Shown here one piece after another: positions 9,045-17,227 of a stretch of DNA of 37,224 bases (positions are counted from its first letter, which is position 1; every line of letters begins with the position of its first letter). The translations under genes were made by a program, and so were the position numbers. The notes beneath the pieces were generated by a model, which saw only the letters and a list, made by a program, of their open reading frames with translations, had not been told where the DNA came from and made no database searches. This DNA comes from Bacillota bacterium (GTDB lineage Bacteria; Bacillota; Sulfobacillia; Sulfobacillales; Sulfobacillaceae): assembly GCA_021841025.1 (NCBI GenBank), contig JAKBWA010000041.1, positions 1 through 37,224 on the forward strand, in the 5' to 3' direction.

Positions 9045-9617
9045 ATGCATTTTCTTATCGGCATCTGGAGCGCATTTCTTGGAACGTGGATTCGGATTGG
9101 AATACATATTTTTCCCCACACGATCCATCCCATGGTTGTACACTTTCCGATTGCCCTCTTATATCTGGCTTTAGCCGTCGATATTCTGGGGAAATTTGTG
9201 AAAACTCCCGAGCGATTTTTGGATCGCGCCAGTTTTTGGCTGACCGTTTTAGGATTCCTTGCCGGGGCCGTAGCGGCAGCAATGGGCGTAATCTCAGAAC
9301 AATTCGTGAAATGGAACCCCACCACACTGGCAATATTACGGGCTCATCAGCGTGATGCTGTTTTGACTGGAATTTTCGCCTTCCTAGCTATCATCGCCCG
9401 CCTCATTGCCCGCTATCCTTTTGCCCGGATGGGTCGTACGAACCAATGGTCATTTTTCCACAGCAATCGCGGACGATCAACGGGACTGTCGACACTCTTT
9501 CTGTTTCTGGCAGTGGTCATGATTACTCTAACCGGAACTTTAGGAGGAACTATGGTCTATCACTACGGCGTGGGTATCAGACATGTCAGCTATATTAATC
9601 CCTTAAAGAAAAAGTAA
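9045..9617 (+). CDS. DUF2231-like polytopic membrane protein
   Basis: A 190-aa protein with about four membrane helices. The segment IHPMVVHFPIALLYLALAVDIL (about residues 27-48) carries the HPxxVHFPIALL signature of DUF2231 proteins, whose role is unknown; some members may bind haem through the conserved histidines. Further helices lie at about 64-85, 105-123 and 146-170. The ATG at 9045 follows GGAGGAG (9035-9041) and is preferred to the in-frame GTG at 9033, which lies before the ribosome site. The gene is divergent from the acylase gene, and the spacer of 245 bases should hold both promoters. Confidence 0.7.
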   Translation: MHFLIGIWSAFLGTWIRIGIHIFPHTIHPMVVHFPIALLYLALAVDILGKFVKTPERFLDRASFWLTVLGFLAGAVAAAMGVISEQFVKWNPTTLAILRAHQRDAVLTGIFAFLAIIARLIARYPFARMGRTNQWSFFHSNRGRSTGLSTLFLFLAVVMITLTGTLGGTMVYHYGVGIRHVSYINPLKKK

Positions 9618-9683
9618 ACGCCCTGACAATGTTACCCGGCCTTACCCGAATCTTTATTTCATTGCGAGAGATATTTGGCTTGT

Positions 9684-9775
9684 CTTAGGCATAAGAATAA
9701 TATGGAAAGAAGATTCCCGACAGTGTCCTGCCGGGCCCATATTATCATGCCATAAGCCTGTCTCGCTCTTATGGC
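9684..9775 (+). ncRNA. Structured 5' leader with competing hairpins
   Basis: Two strong hairpins precede the J-domain gene. The first pairs ATAATATGG (9697-9705) with CCATATTAT (9737-9745) and contains a nested CCCG/CGGG stem (9716-9719 with 9732-9735) and a CAG/CTG stem. The second pairs GCCATAAG (9749-9756) with CTTATGGC (9768-9775) and ends 8 bases before the ribosome site. CATAAG also occurs at 9690-9695, so CTTATG could pair there instead. Neither hairpin has a proper U-tract, which argues against simple terminators. No known riboswitch class is recognised. Confidence 0.4.
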
Positions 9776-9793
9776 CTGGCGCGAAGGAGATCC

Positions 9794-10471
9794 GTGGCGG
9801 TCATGACCCAAAGAAACCCATGGAAAATACTAGGATTGCAGCCGACGCCAAACACTGAAGAAATTCGCCAAGCGTACTTGCAAAAGGTGCGTCAGCACCA
9901 TCCTGATCTATATCAAAAGGACTCCAAGGCCCATATGGTCCAGGAAGAAGAAATGAAATGGATTAACTGGGCTTATACCGAGCTTATGACGAACCCCATC
10001 ACCAGCCTCCCCAGGCCGGATGATAAGGCGGCTTGGTCCCCTCCGCCACCCCAGGAGTCCTCCCGCACACCTTGGGTCATGTGCCCCTGGCACAATGAAA
10101 AAGCGCGTGCGTATTGCCTATGGTGCCACACCCCTTTATGTCCTTCTTGTTCTGGGTTCAATCAACAACTTTGTTCCTTTCATTTGCGCCAGGCCCAGAG
10201 AACGAAATTCAAGCGTAGAGTCATGGGAGAATGGGGAGGGCTTATCTTGATCGTTGTTTGGGGAAAATTATGGCCGTGGGCATTATCCACTTTATTGTGG
10301 AGTATTTTGGGCTACCTCGCCATTCTCGGCATCTTAGAACTCCGGCGGTTTAGATACTTCGGCTGTCTTGCTTGGTTATTTATCCCTTATAGCTTGGTAT
10401 TGGCGGGACTCTACCGTTTATATGACGGCCTCAGCCAGTGGAACAAAGAAGCAGGGAATATTCCCCATTAA
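9794..10471 (+). CDS. J-domain protein with B-box-like zinc finger and membrane helices
   Basis: A 225-aa protein. Residues 8-65 are a J domain with the HPD tripeptide at 36-38, which in DnaJ-type co-chaperones stimulates DnaK ATPase. Residues 97-130 hold a B-box-like cross-brace zinc site: C97, H100, C108, C111, C116, C119, C127 and H130. The C-terminal third (about 148-215) is hydrophobic with two to three membrane helices, so the J domain would be tethered at the inner membrane face. The GTG start is set by AAGGAG at 9784-9789. This is not the canonical DnaJ, since it lacks the G/F region and the CxxCxGxG repeats. It likely recruits DnaK to a membrane site. Confidence 0.75.
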   Translation: MAVMTQRNPWKILGLQPTPNTEEIRQAYLQKVRQHHPDLYQKDSKAHMVQEEEMKWINWAYTELMTNPITSLPRPDDKAAWSPPPPQESSRTPWVMCPWHNEKARAYCLWCHTPLCPSCSGFNQQLCSFHLRQAQRTKFKRRVMGEWGGLILIVVWGKLWPWALSTLLWSILGYLAILGILELRRFRYFGCLAWLFIPYSLVLAGLYRLYDGLSQWNKEAGNIPH

Positions 10472-10607
10472 TAGGCTCCCCCTTTTCTATACTCCAGAGA
10501 AGTTTGTGGCAGCCTTCAATCTTCAGCCGTTCCTTTTGTGCCCATTTCAGATATATTAGAATCAAAAGAGTAAACCTCCAAATGTCAAGAGAATGGCAGG
10601 AGAACTT

Positions 10608-11360
10608 ATGCAAGAACCCATCATATCCGTCATTATTCCCACAATTCATTGGTCTACCGTTGGACGAGCGCTGAGGTCAATTGCGATGCAAAGTCCCGGA
10701 TTCACCTCTCGGACCGAAGTCTTCGTTATCTATGACGGCAAGCCTCCTGTAAGTGAACCATCTGAGAATCAATATCCTTTTGCTTTACATGTCCTTGGGC
10801 TCTTGCCCCGGCAAGGTGCGGCCACAGCGCGCAACGTGGGCTTGCATTTTGCCCGCGGCCACTATATTGCCTTGCTGGACGACGATGACGAATGGCTGCC
10901 GAATCACCTCGCCCGAACAATCCCTCTGTGTGAAAAGACTCAAGGAATTGTTTACACGGATGCCGAACTCTACCATGTCCAAGAAGGATGGCACAAGCCC
11001 TTTCGGTTTGCCTACCATCCGGCCATGCTCACTCAAACCAGCCCGGTCATCCCGTCTACCATGGTGACCTTGCGCAAAACTTTTTCCGACGTAGGATTCT
11101 TTGATATCCAAATCCCGGCATATAGCGACTGGGACTGGGTTTTGCGAGCGAGTCGTCTCGGGCTTTCTATCACCCGCATTCCTGAGGTAACCGCCAACTA
11201 CTACTTTACCCCCGACTCTACATCGGCCCGTTCCCAGAATCTGATTCCCGAACTGCGCGAGCTCTGTCACAAACATCACCTCAATAAGGTCCCAGTCGCT
11301 AATTTTGCCAAGATGATAACAGACCCCTGGTTCCAGCGTTGGAGGATTCCCGGGTCATAA
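10608..11360 (+). CDS. Glycosyltransferase family 2 protein
   Basis: A 250-aa GT-A-fold enzyme. IISVIIPTIHWSTVGRALRSI opens the nucleotide-sugar fold, GAATARNVGLHFARGHYIALLDDDDEWLPNHL contains the metal-binding DxD-type acidic run, and SDWDWVLRASRLG resembles the acceptor/catalytic region (ED/DWD-like) of GT2 enzymes. It would transfer a sugar from an NDP-sugar to an unknown acceptor, perhaps in surface polysaccharide synthesis. No membrane helix is seen. The ATG at 10608 is preferred to the one at 10593 because GGAG lies 5 bases before it and the family motif begins 5 residues later. It ends 12 bases from the convergent MFS gene. Confidence 0.85.
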   Translation: MQEPIISVIIPTIHWSTVGRALRSIAMQSPGFTSRTEVFVIYDGKPPVSEPSENQYPFALHVLGLLPRQGAATARNVGLHFARGHYIALLDDDDEWLPNHLARTIPLCEKTQGIVYTDAELYHVQEGWHKPFRFAYHPAMLTQTSPVIPSTMVTLRKTFSDVGFFDIQIPAYSDWDWVLRASRLGLSITRIPEVTANYYFTPDSTSARSQNLIPELRELCHKHHLNKVPVANFAKMITDPWFQRWRIPGS

Positions 11361-11372
11361 AACGTTGGGAAA

Positions 11373-12596
11373 TTATGGTTTTACGGTCGAAGAATCCGCC
11401 ACGCCAGGATCCTCTATAAAAACATTGCGCGCTGCACCCAGCCCGAACAGGGCCATTATCACGACCACGATTACCAACACGATCAGGGGAAGAGTCCATG
11501 ACCTTGTCCAGCTATGAAGAATCCCGATGACAAGCGGCCCTGTTGCTGCTAGCAAATAGCCGATCGATTGAGCCATGCCGGATATACTCCCCGCCTGTTG
11601 ATGCGTATGAGTGCGCAAGCTGAAAAAGGCTAAGGCCAAACTAATGCTGGCCCCTGCGCCAAATCCGGCAAAAATCACCCAGATGACGGCAAATGTTACC
11701 CCAGGCATCAGTAACAGTCCGGCGTACCCCATCAGAAACAAAGAACTAACCAGGGTGACCAGATGCTTCTGTTGTTGATGACGCCCAGCAATAATCGGCA
11801 CAATGAAGGTGGCAGGAAGACTGACAATTTGCATCAGCGAAACCATCCATCCGGCCATGGACATGCTCATCCCGCGTTCATGAAGCAAAGTGGGCAACCA
11901 TGCCACATTGACATAGTACAAAAACGACTGCAGCCCCATGAAGAGGGTAATTTGCCATGCCAGACCCGAATGCATCAGTCTGGAAGGACGAGATTCATCG
12001 GGCACGTGATGATTACGTGCGAGAGGAAGCCAGACAACCAAAGCCGCCAAGGTTAGCACAGCCCAACTTTCTAAAGATCCGCGCCAGCCCAGGTGCAATT
12101 GCCGTGATAAAGGCACACTGATTCCCGAGGCCAATCCCGCAAACACATTCATGGTTGTCGTATAAATTGCGGTCATGAGTCCAATTTTAGTGGGGAAGTC
12201 ACGTTTAATCAGACTAGGCAGCAAAACATTGGCGATGGCGACGCCAGATCCCACCAGAAACATGCCGCTTAAAAGAGTCCAGGCCCCTCCCGCTGATCGC
12301 AGCAAGGTTCCTAGCAGAAGCAACCCGAGCCCAGCAATCATGGTCCGTTCCAATCCGGCCCGCCGGGCCCACCTGGGAGCCAAAGGAGAAATCAAGCCGA
12401 ACGCAATTAAGGGAATCGTTGTCACGAGTCCAGCCAAAGACTCCGAAAGTTTACTGCCGTTGACGATTGCCGCAATCATAGGGCCCACACCAGTAATAGT
12501 GGGCCTCAAATTAGCCGCCATCAATATAACACAGAGAATCAGAAATCCCGGTCGAGAAAAGTTGTTTTTTGTAATCGTATTCCACCTCTTGGCCAT
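11373..12596 (-). CDS. MFS transporter, CynX/NimT-like
   Basis: A 407-aa polytopic protein with about 12 membrane helices. The start (LRPTITGVGPMIAAI after the first helix) and SLAGLVTTIPLIAFGLISPLAP are characteristic of the CynX/NimT (YycB-like) branch of the major facilitator superfamily, which includes cyanate and 2-nitroimidazole transporters. Later segments such as LPTLLHERGMSMSMAGWMVSLMQ agree. The substrate cannot be read from sequence; efflux of small organic compounds is a reasonable guess. The ribosome site before ATG 12596 is weak. No terminator fits in the 12-base gap to the glycosyltransferase gene. Confidence 0.82.
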   Translation of the reverse strand: MAKRWNTITKNNFSRPGFLILCVILMAANLRPTITGVGPMIAAIVNGSKLSESLAGLVTTIPLIAFGLISPLAPRWARRAGLERTMIAGLGLLLLGTLLRSAGGAWTLLSGMFLVGSGVAIANVLLPSLIKRDFPTKIGLMTAIYTTTMNVFAGLASGISVPLSRQLHLGWRGSLESWAVLTLAALVVWLPLARNHHVPDESRPSRLMHSGLAWQITLFMGLQSFLYYVNVAWLPTLLHERGMSMSMAGWMVSLMQIVSLPATFIVPIIAGRHQQQKHLVTLVSSLFLMGYAGLLLMPGVTFAVIWVIFAGFGAGASISLALAFFSLRTHTHQQAGSISGMAQSIGYLLAATGPLVIGILHSWTRSWTLPLIVLVIVVVIMALFGLGAARNVFIEDPGVADSSTVKP

Positions 12597-12929
12597 AGCC
12601 GTCTCATTTTACCGCACGACTTAATGACACTCAAGAAACCCCAAGGCATAAAGGGTCAGCATGAAATCTTTAAAACCCAAGGTTTTCCGTCTAAGGAATA
12701 ACGTTCTTCGGCAGTATTTGGCAAGATGATTCCCTTTGAGAGTTGTTGAACGGTTGCGTTGATTCTTGTGTGTTTTTTCGTCGTCCTCCCCCACTGGGTT
12801 TTGGTTGTCATGCGTTGACGAACAGAGGCATTATCGCACACTCTCAAGTGGCAAAGGTTTGTATCTTCTACTTGTCAAAGAACTCAAAAATTGGACCTTC
12901 CTCGACCAATATTTCAAGACAGCCAATCC
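12597..12929. other. Intergenic region without supportable gene
   Basis: Lies between the MFS gene start and the 3' end of the secreted-protein gene. A 63-codon minus-strand frame at 12656-12847 is rich in charged residues but has no ribosome site or recognised family. No transposase motif or strong hairpin is visible. Confidence 0.35.
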
Positions 12930-14285
12930 TCAAGGAGAACTGGGGCTTAAACTGGGGGTGGATCCTTTTTCCGGGCTTGGCAACGAAGAAGGAGACGAAG
13001 GGATTGATGACGAGCTCGACGACAGAGAGGGTGAGGAATGAAAAGGCATGGAGCGAAGAATTTGGGGGCCATTGCGCCACCAATACCATCCAACAGGAAG
13101 ATAGACGGTGTGAGACGATGTGTCGGCCTGATATGTCAAAGCCAGAAGCGTTTGATTTCCGTTTTCGACAATGAGCTTCGGCGCTCCCGGATGCAAGGAC
13201 TGATAGCCGGCCAAGTCAATGGGCAAGGACGCGACGGCACCCGCCTGGCTGTCTTGGGCACTATACGTTAGTGTTTGAGCATAACGAGTCACTCGTTTAA
13301 TTTCAGATTCCGGCAACACAACACTGGCAGCCTGCCCTCTTGGGTTAATTTCGATTCGGTAAGTAAGGGTTTGAGAATTCCACAAGCTCATGACCTTGTT
13401 GGGAACCGGTATTTGGCCGATTAATCGAAAACGGACTGTGCGCCAGCGTCCTCTGTGCAAATTTGTGAGATTGAGAAATGGTCCATTTTCGTTTAATACG
13501 ACGGAGTTGATCCCAACTTGGGTATTGAATAACATGTTGGCTTCGTCCAGACACTGTTGGATCAGAGGTTCGGATGCAGATCTCACCGCAGGACTCGGCA
13601 AAGACACACTCTGTCCTGGACTAATTTCCGGAACGGGATAGAGTGTCTGTAATCCCCCGATGTAAGGCGACAATTCAGCCGCCAAAGGCATCACTGAAGA
13701 CGCACTCATTGCCCCTGTCATCATGTTCACACTGAGCCATGACGTGTTCTGATTTCCTAAAATTGACAGATAGGCGTTATTCCCGCTTAAATTGGTCAAC
13801 TGGACCGTGCCTTGAGCCACATAGCTGCCGGTAATCGTCTCGTTACGAGCCGTGAGAACAACCACATTTCCGGGGCCTTGCAGGATTTGCAACATACTGG
13901 TTTGTCCACTTAGCAAGGCCTGTAATTGAAACATCACTTGGTAATATTGCGGTTGATAAAATGCCACAGGGTTAAGACTCAAAGGATAGTCTGGACTTAG
14001 AAGACTTGCAGCCTGGTTTCCCGTTACGATGTGCACATGGGTACCGGCAAACACGGGCGTTGTCGTGGTGGTTATTTTCGTCGGCGTCAGTTTTACCGTT
14101 TTCGGGGCCTTCCTGTGCTGTGGCACAGGTGTTCTGTGTCCCGTAGAACGTGAAGCCTTGTCATTTGTCGAGGCCAACCCTCTGTGAGAAACTAATGCCC
14201 CATAACGAGGATGCCCCACCGCCACGGCTACGGCACTGCCCATAATTGCGGCCGCAACGGACACTACCGCTATCTGCACTTTCAT
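12930..14285 (-). CDS. Large secreted or anchored protein of unknown function
   Basis: A 451-aa protein. Residues 4-23 are a hydrophobic signal peptide or membrane anchor. A basic Thr/Pro-rich linker follows (about 45-80), then a globular part of about 320 residues rich in beta-forming stretches and Asn/Ser/Gln. The tail (about 405-451) is low-complexity Ser/Pro/Glu. The globular region contains GGLQTLYPVPEISPGQSV and a repeated pattern of short strands, but I recognise no domain or catalytic motif. The GAGGAG ribosome site lies 9 bases before the ATG. The overall style (signal, low-complexity linker, extracellular body) resembles the broken lipoprotein at 116-1367, but I see no clear homology. 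It likely acts outside the membrane. Confidence 0.7.
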   Translation of the reverse strand: MKVQIAVVSVAAAIMGSAVAVAVGHPRYGALVSHRGLASTNDKASRSTGHRTPVPQHRKAPKTVKLTPTKITTTTTPVFAGTHVHIVTGNQAASLLSPDYPLSLNPVAFYQPQYYQVMFQLQALLSGQTSMLQILQGPGNVVVLTARNETITGSYVAQGTVQLTNLSGNNAYLSILGNQNTSWLSVNMMTGAMSASSVMPLAAELSPYIGGLQTLYPVPEISPGQSVSLPSPAVRSASEPLIQQCLDEANMLFNTQVGINSVVLNENGPFLNLTNLHRGRWRTVRFRLIGQIPVPNKVMSLWNSQTLTYRIEINPRGQAASVVLPESEIKRVTRYAQTLTYSAQDSQAGAVASLPIDLAGYQSLHPGAPKLIVENGNQTLLALTYQADTSSHTVYLPVGWYWWRNGPQILRSMPFHSSPSLSSSSSSIPSSPSSLPSPEKGSTPSLSPSSP

Positions 14286-14683
14286 CGACCTTGACTCCTC
14301 TATGGTCTATGACCATCGCAATCTATACTTACAGCATAACGCCATAACGCGGGATAAGGTTACACAATTTGAGGTAAAATCGAACAACTTGACAAAATAT
14401 CTCCGAAAGACGTCCAATCAGCGGGTGACGTTTTGGATCTCCTGTGTTTCTCAAACCTGATCATGCTTGAAAGCTTTGGAGAAAGAGTCAAAGGTCGGCC
14501 GCGGTCAAAAAATTCCCCAGCACATCTTATGCACCCACACGAATCCTCTTTGTGCCTCTGTTTTCACATAACTTCCCAGTTGTCGGGAAAGACTGAGGGG
14601 GAGAAAGATCACCCGGCAGAAAACTCCAGAGTGTCTGCCCGGATATCCGATCATAATAAATCGATGATAAAAGGAGTTGATTT
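14286..14683. other. Divergent intergenic region with palindrome near 14302
   Basis: Separates the secreted-protein gene (minus) from the 81-aa gene (plus). Besides the palindrome at 14302-14316 it has a direct repeat of ATAACGC at about 14337-14350 and a TTGACA at 14389-14394 without a good -10. No gene is supportable. Confidence 0.35.
14302..14316. promoter_or_regulatory. Perfect palindrome next to ribosome site
   Basis: ATGGTC-TAT-GACCAT is a perfect 6-bp-arm inverted repeat that begins about 16 bases upstream of the secreted-protein start, next to its GAGGAG site. It could be an operator or an mRNA hairpin that affects initiation. No regulator is identified. Confidence 0.3.
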
Positions 14684-14929
14684 GTGTTGCCTGACGCCCC
14701 TCGTTCCGTCATGTTCGCCGTAGTAACGATAAATCGTGCCGCTATTGGAGGTGGAATGGCGCCAATCTTTTACGCTGAAGACGCTGCCGAACGAGACCGC
14801 ATTGCGCTGTGGTTATCTCGCATCACCAATTGCATCGTCCATGACTTACATGACGGTTCTTTAGCCCTGATCGTTAACGCAGCCGCCCCCAAGAAATCAT
14901 CCTCATCTTCGTCTCACCAAGGCGGTTAG
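14684..14929 (+). CDS. Small conserved-looking protein, possibly YIEGIA capping subunit
   Basis: An 81-aa protein starting at GTG with AAAGGAG (14670-14676) 7 bases upstream. The core reads FAVVTINRAAIGGGMAPIFY, then AEDAAERDRIALWLSRITNC and IVHDLHDGSLALIV, followed by a Ser-rich tail. This resembles my memory of a small Firmicutes family annotated as the capping complex subunit for YIEGIA proteins, which shares a GGG-APIFYA motif and the xIVH-L pattern. That match is tentative, and no YIEGIA gene is adjacent. There is no membrane segment. The strong ribosome site and regular alpha/beta pattern support a real gene. Confidence 0.6.
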   Translation: MLPDAPRSVMFAVVTINRAAIGGGMAPIFYAEDAAERDRIALWLSRITNCIVHDLHDGSLALIVNAAAPKKSSSSSSHQGG

Positions 14930-15416
14930 GGTTGTTCCGTCAAACAAAGTTTGAGGGCTAGCTGAGAGGGTCCTATCCCTGCTAAGCAGATTCGCACAGA
15001 GCAGTATGTTTTATCTTGACAACAGAGGATGGAGCCGCATTTACTGTTTGCGGCTAAATACGCAGGAGTTGAGACATAAGACAGACTGGGAACAAGGAAC
15101 CCGAGTCGAGAGTGGCAATAGGCCAGCACTTTCTATCTGCCCAAAACGGTTGCCTGGCACGTGTTGGCGCATATGAATCCAAACTTTTTCCACACAATTT
15201 GCGTTTTTATGCTCACGCCCATGCAAAGTCGCGCCAGAGCGCGCCCCCCCCCATGCCCACATTCTCGGCCAAATGATTCCCGCCCCAGGTCCAGAGCCCA
15301 GAGAGAGAATAAAAACACCAAAGCAAACCCTCGCTCTAGCGGCCGAATCCACATGACCTCTTATTGTGGAAGGCTTGAATCGCCGATTTTAGGCCCAGCT
15401 AAGATTTCCGTTCGCC
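14930..15416. other. Convergent intergenic region
   Basis: Lies between the ends of the 81-aa gene and the membrane-protein gene. It contains a run of nine C at about 15244-15252 next to GCGCGC, and several short frames on both strands without ribosome sites or recognisable products. No clear terminator is seen. Confidence 0.35.
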
Positions 15417-16253
15417 TTAAGGAAACGTAGGGGGAATATCGCGCCGTTTAGCTTCGCGGTACAGGACGCTTGTTTCAACAGCGATCAAGGTAAGAACGCC
15501 AGCATAAAGGATAATAGCAAAAAACTGTCCAATGATAGGAACCAAATTGAATAATGAAAACAAGACGGCCGCCACAAATAACATTAAAACGGTCAGGCTG
15601 GCTACTCTGAGACTCTCTCCTTTATGACGCCAGACCCAGGATAAGCTCTCCCTCAAACTTGGGAGAACTCGCTGCTGATCAAAATATACAGCCCCCATCC
15701 AGTACAAGACGGCCGCCAACCACCAGAACATGAGAGCAAGAGTAATGATTGTGCTGACAATGCCCACAATCACGCGGAGCACGAGGGCGTTATGCCCAAG
15801 AAAGGCCAGGAAAAAACTAATCAGCAAGGACACCGTCAGAACGACGGCCGTTCCGACAATGATTCCCACCACTAGCCCCAGGCTTTCCCAGAAAAGGCGG
15901 TACCCATGACGAAAAAAAGCCAGCAAACCGCTCTGTGTATCGTTCATCTTCAGGCTGTCGGCGACTCCACCGTATAACGCCCCAATCACAAAGGGAAATA
16001 CGACCAAAACCATGGTTAAGTACGTCAGTATCAGTTTTAACGCAAGCCCGTGAGGCAGAGGCGGAATATTAGACACCGTCATCTTACTAGGATTCAGCCC
16101 CTTGAGCCATTGTTGGAATCCCGTTCCCAAGCCGCGCACGGCAACGAGTTGGAACAAAAACAGAATAAATAGATACCAAAAGGACAACACCAAATTGCCA
16201 GGTTTTTGAGCAAGGTGTCGCCAGGTTTGGCGAAGAATATTTGTGGCTGACAA
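15417..16253 (-). CDS. Polytopic membrane protein of unknown function
   Basis: A 278-aa protein with about six membrane helices, at roughly residues 20-40, 69-95, 118-150, 154-188, 215-235 and 240-262. Between helices four and five the soluble segment YFDQQRVLPSLRESLSWVWRHKGESLR resembles the cytoplasmic linker seen in several uncharacterised YciC/DUF975-like membrane proteins, but I cannot assign a family. The start is TTG, preceded by AGAGGGGG at about 5 bases. The C-terminus (REAKRRDIPPTF) is positively charged and probably cytoplasmic. No neighbour is on the same strand, so it is likely transcribed alone. Confidence 0.65.
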   Translation of the reverse strand: MSATNILRQTWRHLAQKPGNLVLSFWYLFILFLFQLVAVRGLGTGFQQWLKGLNPSKMTVSNIPPLPHGLALKLILTYLTMVLVVFPFVIGALYGGVADSLKMNDTQSGLLAFFRHGYRLFWESLGLVVGIIVGTAVVLTVSLLISFFLAFLGHNALVLRVIVGIVSTIITLALMFWWLAAVLYWMGAVYFDQQRVLPSLRESLSWVWRHKGESLRVASLTVLMLFVAAVLFSLFNLVPIIGQFFAIILYAGVLTLIAVETSVLYREAKRRDIPPTFP

Positions 16254-16472
16254 AATTTCCCCCTCTTCCTTTGTCGGTCCTCATCTAAGCGCGATGGGGA
16301 GGCACACAACCCCAACCCCAGCAATATCTTAGGACATCTCTGTTTGCGCTTTTTCCGTCTCTTTCGTCTATGAGATGCTCCCGGGGTTGAATCCTTTTCT
16401 AACCGTGCTCCTATCCGCACCCCGTCTAAAGGCATTATATAACACTTCGCAAAATGCCCGTGTAGCAAATGC

Positions 16473-16501
16473 TTGCAATCTATTCCAACCATAGCAATAA
16501 T
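16473..16501 (+). promoter_or_regulatory. Candidate sigma-A promoter for receiver gene
   Basis: TTGCAA (16473-16478), a 17-base spacer and AATAAT (16496-16501) fit the housekeeping consensus. Transcription would start about 30 bases before the GTG of the receiver gene. Confidence 0.5.
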
Positions 16502-16539
16502 GAGAATGGTTCGCTACTAAGTTATGAGGATGATTCCCT

Positions 16540-16956
16540 GTGTCTACCGTCCTAATCGTCGATGATGAGCCGGGCATACGCTATATCGTCAGCATGGTTA
16601 TCAAACAATGCCACCTTGATTCTCCTGACATTCCATTAAATGCTATTGCGGCAGGTAATGGTAGTGAAGGACTTGATCTTTTATCCCGTTACCGTCCTGA
16701 GTTGGTAATACTCGACAACTGGTTACCCGACATGAATGGCAGTGAATGGCTGGAACGCTCAGCAAGGATTTGGCCGTCCACCGTCATTCTAATCTCTGCT
16801 TCTGCTCAGCTCGAAAAAATAGCCCGGACACACCCGAGAACCGTTGGCATACTGTCCAAGCCTTTCAAATTAGACCAGTTGCGTTCGGCCCTTCAGGAGG
16901 TCTTGGACCCGCACCCTCAAGCACGATACCCAAAGACACTCGGATTTGAACACTAG
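16540..16956 (+). CDS. Stand-alone response-regulator receiver protein
   Basis: A 138-aa protein consisting of a single CheY-like receiver domain and no output domain. The acidic pair is D8-D9 (VLIVDDEPGIR), the phospho-acceptor is D59 in LVILDNWLPDMNG, the Ser/Thr position is S86 in VILISAS, and the invariant Lys is K107 in ILSKPF. All are intact, so phosphorylation is likely. Stand-alone receivers act as relay intermediates (Spo0F, CheY types). The C-terminal extension after residue 122 is short and polar. The GTG start has GAGGA at 16526-16530. The gene converges on the soluble histidine kinase gene 271 bases away, a plausible partner though not in the same operon. Confidence 0.85.
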   Translation: MSTVLIVDDEPGIRYIVSMVIKQCHLDSPDIPLNAIAAGNGSEGLDLLSRYRPELVILDNWLPDMNGSEWLERSARIWPSTVILISASAQLEKIARTHPRTVGILSKPFKLDQLRSALQEVLDPHPQARYPKTLGFEH

Positions 16957-16967
16957 AGATAGACCAA

Positions 16968-16981
16968 ATCCTAAATAGGAT
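16968..16981. terminator. Perfect palindrome between convergent receiver and kinase genes
   Basis: ATCCTA-AA-TAGGAT, followed on the plus strand by CTGCCCTTTTT, lies just after the receiver stop codon. The short stem and near-absent loop make it a weak terminator. Another copy of TAGGAT follows at about 16993-16998. Confidence 0.3.
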
Positions 16982-17227
16982 CTGCCCTTTTTAGGATCGG
17001 GTAACGAATGCTCGCTAGAGTGCTAGCCGCATCTTTGTGGTCAGCAGTCTTTCCACTCTGCCTCAACTCGCGTGTAATCCCGCTGAAAGAACTTTACCTA
17101 TATAACATAGCCTCCAATGCCGTCCCAAATCTAGGCGGCCCCATGGACACCTCAACGGCCCTCATTTTTGTCCGTATAGGCGTTGCGATTCCAGAGCATA
17201 GGCACTTTTAAGAAAGGGATGTCCAGT

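Noticed and set aside
12656-12847. 63-codon minus-strand open frame, possible transposase fragment
   Set aside because: No catalytic motif, ribosome site or flanking repeats.
15041-15430. Overlapping open frames on both strands
   Set aside because: They shadow each other in a convergent spacer and have no start signals.
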